Shown: piece by piece, positions 24,581-31,241 of the stretch
Layout: the number at the start of each line of letters is the position of its first letter
How positions within the stretch are numbered: position 1 is the first letter of the stretch
Source: Bin55 sp964511425
Lineage (GTDB): Bacteria > Pseudomonadota > Gammaproteobacteria > Pseudomonadales > Azotimanducaceae
Assembly (NCBI GenBank): GCA_964511425.1
Contig: CAZEFI010000007.1
Coordinates: forward strand, 18,236 to 82,235
Reading direction: 5' to 3'
Length of the DNA stretch: 64,000 nt
Notes under the pieces: model-generated
The model's input: only the letters and a program-made list of their open reading frames with translations
Told to the model about the DNA's origin: nothing
Database searches by the model: none
Translations under genes and position numbers: made by a program

Positions 24581-25057
24581 TTATTGCTTGCGGATATTTC
24601 TGGTCCAGGCAACAGTTTCCACTACGGCGCAAGCAAGTTCAACTCCTTTGTTAACTTGGTCGGTGGTTGCACGAACCAGAATCTGATTCATATCGGTAGC
24701 AGGAATGATCCCGTTAATCACGATGATGTCGTGTTCTAAGGATACTTTCGTTAAGCCATACGCACAAGAATTGAGAATCATCTCAAAGTGTTGTGTTTCT
24801 CCTTTTAAGATGATTCCTATGCAGACGATTGCCGACAACATTGGATCGCTCTCTTTGAGTACGCGCACTGCATGTGGGAATTCGTAAGTTCCCGGTAATT
24901 GGTGGCGTTCAACTTCTGCCTCGTGTCGAACTAGTAGATGTTCACACTGATCAGCAATGTTGGTGACATGCTCTGTATGCCACTTCGAGGTGACTATTGC
25001 GACTTTGGTACCAGAAATGTGAGGTAAGTCTTCTGTATTTACATGCTGTAACGGCAT
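24581..25057 (-). CDS. ribH: 6,7-dimethyl-8-ribityllumazine synthase (riboflavin synthesis)
   Basis: 158 residues. It condenses the ribityl pyrimidine with dihydroxybutanone phosphate to form lumazine, the precursor of riboflavin. Family landmarks are LPGTYEFP, the substrate loop GIILKGETQHFEMI with catalytic His, and NKGVELACAVVE near the C-terminus. It is not beside ribD, ribE or nusB as is usual in gammaproteobacteria, and its loop (KGETQHFE rather than RGxTxHFD/E) is somewhat divergent, so it may be a second copy. It is preceded by a GNAT gene (10-base gap). Confidence 0.88.
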   Translation of the reverse strand: MPLQHVNTEDLPHISGTKVAIVTSKWHTEHVTNIADQCEHLLVRHEAEVERHQLPGTYEFPHAVRVLKESDPMLSAIVCIGIILKGETQHFEMILNSCAYGLTKVSLEHDIIVINGIIPATDMNQILVRATTDQVNKGVELACAVVETVAWTRNIRKQ

Positions 25058-25067
25058 GAGCTTGTGG

Positions 25068-25481
25068 TTATTCCGGCGGTAACTCTAGGACGTAGTGGTC
25101 AGATGATACCCTGGAGAAGCCGGCTTTTTTAACGAAACAGAGCAATTCAGCACAACGTACGTGTACTACGCGCCCACCTTTCGACTCAATTAGCCCAACT
25201 GCATGAAATAGCATCCAACGACCTAAACCTTGGTCTTGGTATGGCCCTGCCACAGAGAGCGATACCACAGAGAAGTTCCACGTATCCAACTGTTCGATTG
25301 CGTACGCGGCGATCACCATATTATTGTCCTTTGCAATACGAATCCAATCTAATTCGGCCTCAGAGAAAATTTCGCGCTCCAGCAACTTCTCAGGCCGTTC
25401 GTGCCAGTGTGGTCTATATATTGGGAATCGTCTGGGAGCCGATCGTTTTTGGACTCGAATTTTCGATACAGAATCTAGCAT
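25068..25481 (-). CDS. GNAT family N-acetyltransferase
   Basis: 137 residues. The acetyl-CoA binding segment QDQGLGRWMLFHAVGLIES fits the GNAT motif A pattern (Q/RxxGxG/A followed by a helix), and the C-terminal AELLCFVKKAGF matches motif B. The substrate is unknown. The ATG directly follows the stop of the membrane acyltransferase fusion gene (TAAATG), so both belong to one transcript. Confidence 0.8.
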   Translation of the reverse strand: MLDSVSKIRVQKRSAPRRFPIYRPHWHERPEKLLEREIFSEAELDWIRIAKDNNMVIAAYAIEQLDTWNFSVVSLSVAGPYQDQGLGRWMLFHAVGLIESKGGRVVHVRCAELLCFVKKAGFSRVSSDHYVLELPPE

Positions 25482-27377
25482 TTAGCGATGAGCACCGCGA
25501 AGTCGCAACACTTCGCTCTTGAGTGCTTGCAAATCAACATCAAGTGCTTCGACAGGTGCCGAGATAGCAACACCTAATTTCGATCTTAACTGCAAGGAAC
25601 CTTTCCATAGTCCGCCACCATGATGTGTAAATTTGGAACCCCACAATCCTTTCAAAGCAGCGGGTATTACCGGCACTGGTGTAGTCTCAAGAATCTTCAT
25701 TACGCCACTCTTGAACTCTCCCACCTCTCCATTGGGAGTCAACTTACCTTCAGGAAAGATACACAACAAGTCCCCTTCTTGGAGACCTTGTTCAATGTCG
25801 ACAAAAGCCTGGTCATATGTGCCCGGATCTTTGGATTTTGGTGCAATAGGAATCGTTCGACACGCGCGGAATAAATAGTTCAAAAACGGAGTGTCATACA
25901 CATCTTTCGCCATAACAAAGCGAATTGGTCTCCGTACCGCACCAGCGAGTACTAAGGCATCTATGTAACTCACATGATTACAAACAATCAGTGCCCCACC
26001 CTTTTCAGGAACCAGATCTATCCCTTCATGATCAACGCGATATAAGGAATGTGAAAGCATCCAGACCACGAAACGCATGGTGAATTCGGGAACTTGTAAG
26101 AAAATGTAGACCGAAACGACTGCGTTGAATATCGACATAAAGAGGAACAGTGAAGGAATATTCCATCGGAACACCTTTAGCCAAATCAAAGACCAAAGTG
26201 CACCGCAGACGACCAACAGAGCGTTCATAACGTTATTGGCGGCTACGACCCGAGCTCTCCGATCCACAGGAGTACGTACCTGAATCAGTGTCTGAAGTGG
26301 CACTACATAAATTCCCATGAAGAAACCGATGCAAATCATCTCTACTATCACTCGATAAGAACTGGGTGTTTGCAAGAATTCCACTACAGTTCTTGGGGCC
26401 ATTTCAGGAATAGAGTTCAACGCAAAGAATAGATCGATTCCGACAACGCTTATGAAAAAAGCACCGATAGGAACGAGTCCCATTTCTACGTGCCGGCGGG
26501 ATAACTTTTCGCACGTGAGAGAACCTAATGCAATCGAAATCGTAATGATTGATAAGAGAAGCGTGAACACACTCTTCGTGCCGTGCAAATAGTCCTCGGT
26601 GAGGTTCGGGAACTGTGCTAAGTAAACGGCACCGAGACTCCAGAACCAAGCAACTCCAAGTATTGAACGCATGACCGAACGACGTTCGCCTGCGATCTTC
26701 AATAATCGACGAGTTACTTTAATTGGATTCCAGCTGGGTTTACCGGTTAAATGGGAACGAGCTCGTGGAATATAAAACGAAGAGATTAATCCGACCACTG
26801 CTACGCCAATGATCAATAAGGTCAACGCAATGGGCATAACATACGCGACATCTCTTTCTTGCTCGGTCCCAACTAATTGTGTCCCCATAATCGTACCGAG
26901 TAGGATCGCAACGAAAGTACCCATCTCCACTACACCATTGCCTCCTACAATTTCCGTGTTATCCAGATGTTGTGGCAAGATCGAAAACTTCAAGGGACCG
27001 AAAAACGCAGACTGGGTTCCAAGTAAAAACAAAACTCCAAGCATGAGCATTGGTTGCTTAGACCAAAACGTCAACGCAATGAGAAATGCAATGATTAGTT
27101 CACCAAACTTGACATAGCTAATCAAGCGAGACTTCTCGTAGTAATCAGCCAAGGTGCCAGCTGTCGCCGAAAACAGGAAGAATGGTAGGGACAACAATCC
27201 CTGTGCAACAATCACGTAAATGTCTTCATGGTTTTCTGCTACGAGGACGGTAAACGTAAACAATGCTACGAGTCCGGCTTTATAGAGATTGTCGTTAAAC
27301 GCACCGAGAAACTGCGTCACGAACAGCGGAAGAAACCGTCGTAACTTCAGGAGACCAAATTGAGAATTCGCAGACAA
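25482..27377 (-). CDS. MFS lysophospholipid transporter (LplT-like) fused to PlsC acyltransferase
   Basis: 631 residues from TTG 27377. Residues about 1-420 form a 12-helix major-facilitator domain that opens LPLFVTQFLGAFNDNLYKAG, the LplT signature. The C-terminal about 200 residues are a PlsC/lysophospholipid acyltransferase domain with catalytic NHVSYID (467-473, the H-x4-D motif) and FPEGKLT. The fusion would flip lysophospholipids inward and reacylate them. Related fusions (Aas-like) carry a third acyl-ACP/CoA ligase domain; here it is absent, so acyl donor must come from elsewhere. Confidence 0.88.
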   Translation of the reverse strand: MSANSQFGLLKLRRFLPLFVTQFLGAFNDNLYKAGLVALFTFTVLVAENHEDIYVIVAQGLLSLPFFLFSATAGTLADYYEKSRLISYVKFGELIIAFLIALTFWSKQPMLMLGVLFLLGTQSAFFGPLKFSILPQHLDNTEIVGGNGVVEMGTFVAILLGTIMGTQLVGTEQERDVAYVMPIALTLLIIGVAVVGLISSFYIPRARSHLTGKPSWNPIKVTRRLLKIAGERRSVMRSILGVAWFWSLGAVYLAQFPNLTEDYLHGTKSVFTLLLSIITISIALGSLTCEKLSRRHVEMGLVPIGAFFISVVGIDLFFALNSIPEMAPRTVVEFLQTPSSYRVIVEMICIGFFMGIYVVPLQTLIQVRTPVDRRARVVAANNVMNALLVVCGALWSLIWLKVFRWNIPSLFLFMSIFNAVVSVYIFLQVPEFTMRFVVWMLSHSLYRVDHEGIDLVPEKGGALIVCNHVSYIDALVLAGAVRRPIRFVMAKDVYDTPFLNYLFRACRTIPIAPKSKDPGTYDQAFVDIEQGLQEGDLLCIFPEGKLTPNGEVGEFKSGVMKILETTPVPVIPAALKGLWGSKFTHHGGGLWKGSLQLRSKLGVAISAPVEALDVDLQALKSEVLRLRGAHR

Positions 27378-27656
27378 CGAGATGGTCTTGCTAAGCTGAA
27401 TAGGTCAAGTTATGTACTCCAACGGGCTCGTTGAATTTCGGTCGATGTTGCGCTAACAAGCGATACACCGTATAAACTGAAATTATAGTGCATGGAAAAA
27501 TATAGATATATGTATATATGTATATTAGTGAAGGTTGCCATAAACTTCTTAGTTTGCGCTATAAAATGAGTGTTAGATACAATGAGTCAACGAAGGAAAA
27601 AACTGCGATTCTCGTAGTTAACAGTACGTGAAATGCTTTCTCAACGGAGAATATCA

Positions 27657-28346
27657 ATGAAGTCATGGATACAACTTTTCTGCCTAGCAGTTGTGGGTAT
27701 GGTCCTGCTAGCTGGGACCGTATATGCACAAAGTAGTTCGGGTTCCCGGAGTAGCTGGCGGTGGCAGTCGCAGGAACCATCAATCACCGACATTCGTGAC
27801 CGTTCAACGGAAATTTTTGAAGTACTGGATGCTAACGAAAACGGATCCATCTCCTTAGATGAAATCGATCTTGCAAATTTGACTGAGGAAGAAACCGCCG
27901 AACTTAGCAACGAAGAGTTGCGATTGCGTCGTCAAAGGTCTCAGTTAGCCTCAAGCATGTTCCTCCGTTGGAACGAGGATATGGATGCTTTTGCCCTAAG
28001 TGATATCAATGGCGATGGTTTTATGACGCGGGAAGAATATGAAAACCGCAGATCAGTCCTTCGAACGCATATGCTTGAAGAAGGAATTGCTCTCTACGAT
28101 AAGGACCGCAACGGGAGCGTTGAACTCTTAGAGTTCAATGCCAACCTAACCGACTTGGAAGAAGTCGACAAAGATGGTAGTGGAACTCTTTCGAGGTCGG
28201 AACTGTCCAAGATCGATAACCGTGAGCTGATGAGAAGCGTACGAATGAGCCAATCACGATCATGGGACTCGCGACGTTGGAATTGGGGTTCAAGTAGTCG
28301 TAGTTCACGTTCGACGCAATCAGTGAGACCTGATTCAAATCGATAA
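27657..28346 (+). CDS. Exported EF-hand calcium-binding protein
   Basis: 229 residues from ATG 27657 (GGAGA just upstream; an in-frame start at 27633 is less likely). A signal peptide spans about residues 1-25 (cleavage after YAQ). Four EF-hand loops are visible: DANENGSISLDE, DINGDGFMTREE, DKDRNGSVELLE and DKDGSGTLSRSE. Termini are Ser/Arg-rich. It is immediately upstream of, and co-directional with, an ECF sigma factor, an anti-sigma factor and a CnrX/ZraP-like periplasmic protein, so it may be part of, or a target of, that signalling module. Confidence 0.85.
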   Translation: MKSWIQLFCLAVVGMVLLAGTVYAQSSSGSRSSWRWQSQEPSITDIRDRSTEIFEVLDANENGSISLDEIDLANLTEEETAELSNEELRLRRQRSQLASSMFLRWNEDMDAFALSDINGDGFMTREEYENRRSVLRTHMLEEGIALYDKDRNGSVELLEFNANLTDLEEVDKDGSGTLSRSELSKIDNRELMRSVRMSQSRSWDSRRWNWGSSSRSSRSTQSVRPDSNR

Positions 28347-28384
28347 CTAGTGTTGCTTAGTGTCCTGTATCGTGATCGTAACCA

Positions 28385-28936
28385 TTGGGGCGAACTTGTT
28401 CGTTGAAAGACAAAGAACCGGATTCCACGTTGATGTATCGCGTACAACAAGGAGATGAACTCGCGTTTAGACAGCTCATGAATCGGCACCTACACGGATT
28501 ACATGCCTACGCTTACCGCATGTGTCACAGTATCGAAATAGCGGAAGAAATCACGCAGGAAGCGTTTTTGAGAGTCTGGACTCGAGCTCAAACTTGGAAA
28601 CCGAACAAAGTACAGTTCTCCACATGGCTGTACCAAATTACTCGCAATCTGTGTATTGATCTTTTTCGCCGACAGAAAGCACAATTCGTCGAAGATGTTG
28701 ACTTGTCTCAAATTCCCGATACTTCCGCGCGTCGAGATGAAACTCTAGCTATTGCTATACAACAGGCAGTACAACAGCTACCCGAGCGACAACGGACAGC
28801 ATTTTTACTTTGCCAAGTACAAGGATGGTCTCAAATCGAAGCCGCTGAACTTTTGGAAACTTCGCCTGACGCAGTAGAGTCGCTACTCTCAAGGGCACGT
28901 AAGACTCTTCGTGTGAAACTTGCGGATCGATCTTAA
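28385..28936 (+). CDS. ECF-type RNA polymerase sigma factor
   Basis: Up to 183 residues (TTG 28385; TTG 28403 is an equally possible start, and neither has a clear ribosome site). Sigma region 2 is readable (EITQEAFLRVWTRAQTWKP, STWLYQITRNLCIDLFRR), as is region 4 with its helix-turn-helix (ERQRTAFLLCQVQGWSQIEA followed by DAVESLLSRARKTL). Regions 1 and 3 are absent, as in group 4 sigma factors. It precedes the anti-sigma gene by 17 bases. It resembles the CnrH/RpoE-like group. Confidence 0.92.
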   Translation: MGRTCSLKDKEPDSTLMYRVQQGDELAFRQLMNRHLHGLHAYAYRMCHSIEIAEEITQEAFLRVWTRAQTWKPNKVQFSTWLYQITRNLCIDLFRRQKAQFVEDVDLSQIPDTSARRDETLAIAIQQAVQQLPERQRTAFLLCQVQGWSQIEAAELLETSPDAVESLLSRARKTLRVKLADRS

Positions 28937-28953
28937 GAGAAACAGGATAAAAA

Positions 28954-29373
28954 ATGGAACTAACGAAATTTGAAGAATCAATAGACCGTCTGGGTCCTAA
29001 TCTCGACACTTGGGAAAACGAGAGCGATCGCCAACAGGCTCAAGCTTTGCTTCAGTCTTCCGAAACCGCGCGAAAATTACTACGGGAGGCACAAATAGTC
29101 GATGAATTACTACCGCAAGCGTTATATGTACCAACACCGCAAGGACTAGAACGACGAATCATGGATGTCGTTGTCGCGTCAAAACCTCTTCATCGAACCT
29201 GGCTACGAATTTGTACCAATTGGATTCTCAAACCAGCATTAGCCGTTGTACCGTTAGCATTGGGATTTTTCATTGGATTTTCGCAAGCGCAACACTCCAC
29301 GAATATTGAGGACGAAATCACTACGGTTCACTTTGAAGACTATACGAACATCTTATTCTTAGCTAATGACTAA
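28954..29373 (+). CDS. Membrane anti-sigma factor
   Basis: 139 residues: a cytoplasmic N-terminal part of about 90 residues, one membrane helix (about 91-108, ILKPALAVVPLALGFFIGF) and a short periplasmic tail. The order sigma factor, this gene, periplasmic sensor is that of CnrH-CnrY-CnrX-type systems. The zinc-binding HxxxCxxC motif of many anti-sigma factors is absent. Its end overlaps the next gene by eight bases. Confidence 0.75.
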   Translation: MELTKFEESIDRLGPNLDTWENESDRQQAQALLQSSETARKLLREAQIVDELLPQALYVPTPQGLERRIMDVVVASKPLHRTWLRICTNWILKPALAVVPLALGFFIGFSQAQHSTNIEDEITTVHFEDYTNILFLAND

Positions 29374-29917
29374 AGATCGACGTATCGTCGTTGCGTTTTT
29401 TGTGTCGGTGGTCGTAAACTTAGCCCTAGTTTCATATATTGTTGGTAACCATCTAGCCTCGCATCGATCCGATACGATGGCAGATCCTAGCTTTGCGATG
29501 TCGGCGATCACCCGATCACTATCTGAAGAACGCATCGAAGAGTTGATGCCAGACTATCTTGGACAGCTTCGAGAAGACGTTCGACCACATTACCGAAAAC
29601 TTCGTGACGCACAGACTCAAATATATCTTGAGTTGACTGCGAAAGAATTAAACCGGGAGCAACTCGAACTCTCGATCGACAACTACTGGTTGATTCGCCA
29701 TAGTGCCCAAAGCGTCGCAGATGCAGTATTTGTCGAAATGTACGTACAACTCAGCGAGGAAGAGCGAAGAGAAGTAACGAGTGCACTTCGGGGTGCACGT
29801 GCTCGATACGACGAATGGCGACGGTCTCGGATGCGGCGCACACAGGAAGAGGTTGACGAGAACAATCAACTTCGTGGCGAACCCGATGCACCGCTAAAAC
29901 CATCTGAAGAACCATAA
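29366..29917 (+). CDS. Periplasmic heavy-metal-resistance family protein (CnrX/ZraP-like)
   Basis: 183 residues. One N-terminal membrane anchor (about 7-27) is followed by a helical periplasmic domain with the LTAKELNREQLELSIDNYW and VQLSEEERREV segments usual for the Metal_resist/Spy-CpxP-like helical family, and a Glu/Pro-rich tail. CnrX proteins sense nickel or cobalt through His and Met; here few His and Met residues are present, so the ligand may differ. It likely controls the anti-sigma factor encoded just before it. Confidence 0.7.
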   Translation: MTKDRRIVVAFFVSVVVNLALVSYIVGNHLASHRSDTMADPSFAMSAITRSLSEERIEELMPDYLGQLREDVRPHYRKLRDAQTQIYLELTAKELNREQLELSIDNYWLIRHSAQSVADAVFVEMYVQLSEEERREVTSALRGARARYDEWRRSRMRRTQEEVDENNQLRGEPDAPLKPSEEP

Positions 29918-29931
29918 GCTTTGAGCGATCT

Positions 29932-30513
29932 ATGGTCGCTTTAGATCATTTCATTGAGAAGACTCTCGAGCAGTACCCCAAACTTTGGAACGAATACGAC
30001 TCTAAATGGAGATCTCCCTGTGAGATTGGTGCTCCTGTAGAGCTAGCACAGGTCACTGCGATCGAATGGCGACCACAATTGAGACAAAACGCGGATGACT
30101 TTTCCGGCTTAGAAAACGCCTTCGAAACAGAAATTCATCCATCGATTAAAGAGTACTACGGTTCGTACTGGTCAGGTGGTCTCGAGGCAACCTGCAACGA
30201 AGGGCACGTTAGTCTCATGTTTCTGTGGAATGACGAGGATCGCGACCGCTTGCGAGACAACATTATTGGGCACGCGCTCGCACAAAAAAGGAGTCGTTCG
30301 CCTTTAAGTATCTTTTTTGCGTGTACGGATCCAGCGTCAGCTTATTTCTTAGCAGTAAATAACGCTACTGGTGCTGTCCAGCTTGAATTGCCGGGCCGAA
30401 AACCAATCCGAACGGTGGAATCTAGTTTGTACGAGTTTCTTGACCGATTAACTCCTGCACCTCCGTACTTACATCCCGATCGCGTGATTTTGAAACAGTT
30501 GTATTTGAAGTAA
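29932..30513 (+). CDS. syd: SecY-interacting protein Syd
   Basis: 193 residues. Recognised by the family landmarks LENAFETEIHPSIKEYYGSYWSGGLEA, DNIIGHALAQKRSRSPLSIF (the NLIGHLVxQKRxKxPPTLF region of E. coli Syd) and ESSLYEFLDRLTP at the C-terminus. Syd binds SecY and removes assembled-wrong translocons. It is restricted to gammaproteobacteria, which supports the taxonomic assignment. It follows the sigma-factor module by 14 bases, perhaps by read-through. Confidence 0.92.
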   Translation: MVALDHFIEKTLEQYPKLWNEYDSKWRSPCEIGAPVELAQVTAIEWRPQLRQNADDFSGLENAFETEIHPSIKEYYGSYWSGGLEATCNEGHVSLMFLWNDEDRDRLRDNIIGHALAQKRSRSPLSIFFACTDPASAYFLAVNNATGAVQLELPGRKPIRTVESSLYEFLDRLTPAPPYLHPDRVILKQLYLK

Positions 30514-30586
30514 CGTACACGCTCAGCGGTCAAACTGAGACTCTAACGAAGAAACTAGCGTAGGACTTGATCATACATGAGTGTAT

Positions 30587-31120
30587 TCATAAGCCTGTTC
30601 TATGAATTGATGTCGACTTATTATTACTTGTCTTTCCTTCGGACGATTTTGTTTCCAAATCGAGTAAATATTTTTTTGTATCAAGTCCTCCACCAAATCC
30701 CGTGAGTTTTCCATCACTCCCAATCACCCGGTGACATGGTATGATAATCGCGATTGGATTACGATGATTAGCTTGGCCCACCGCCCGAAAGGCTTTTTTC
30801 CGACCGATACTATACGCGATGTCTCGATAAGACCGTGTCTCTCCATACGGAATTCGTTGCAGTTCCCTCCACACCTGCGCACTAAAAGAAGTATCCGGTA
30901 CTCCGAAATCAAGTTCAATATCAAATTCTCGTCGCTGACCATGGAAGTACTCGACTAGTTGTTCCTTAATGTCTACGAAATAGTCTGTCCGACGAATCCA
31001 CGATGGATCGATAAAGAGCTTTGTGTTTCGACGTTTGAGAAAAGAAAGTTGTTTGAGTTTTGAATCTTCGCCTTGAAGCAATAAAGGTCCAACGGGACTA
31101 CTCAATATTTCGTAATTCAT
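30587..31120 (-). CDS. ogt: Methylated-DNA-protein-cysteine methyltransferase (Ogt type)
   Basis: 177 residues. The acceptor cysteine is Cys129 in IIPCHRVIG; the DNA-binding helix-turn-helix region PYGETRSYRDIAYSIGRKKAFRAVGQANHRNP is typical. It repairs O6-alkylguanine by irreversible transfer to the cysteine. The N-terminal half (Ogt-like ribonuclease-fold) is short, and there is no AdaA domain. It diverges from uvrA, so two repair genes share one intergenic region. Confidence 0.93.
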   Translation of the reverse strand: MNYEILSSPVGPLLLQGEDSKLKQLSFLKRRNTKLFIDPSWIRRTDYFVDIKEQLVEYFHGQRREFDIELDFGVPDTSFSAQVWRELQRIPYGETRSYRDIAYSIGRKKAFRAVGQANHRNPIAIIIPCHRVIGSDGKLTGFGGGLDTKKYLLDLETKSSEGKTSNNKSTSIHRTGL

Positions 31121-31183
31121 TGACGGGGCCTGGAGCGAAGTTCAAATTCTAAACAACCACTTAGGTAAATCTCATCTCTGCGA

Positions 31184-31212
31184 TTGAAAAGTACTCAAAC
31201 ACTTGCTAAACT
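31184..31212 (+). promoter_or_regulatory. Sigma70-type promoter of uvrA
   Basis: TTGAAA (31184-31189), 17 bases, TAAACT (31207-31212), with transcription expected near 31219 and uvrA TTG at 31242. I looked for an SOS box (CTGT-N8-ACAG) in this region and found none, so LexA control of uvrA is not supported here. Confidence 0.6.
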
Positions 31213-31241
31213 TAACAGTTTAATCTTTTGAAGTTCAAACA

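Noticed and set aside
27500..27540. TA-rich repeat upstream of the EF-hand gene
   Set aside because: Irregular run of tatgtata units, too short and imperfect to call a repeat array; a TTGCCA/TATAAA promoter downstream has 19-base spacing and was judged too weak to list.
31121..31241. SOS box upstream of uvrA
   Set aside because: No CTGT-N8-ACAG-like sequence found in the ogt-uvrA spacer.
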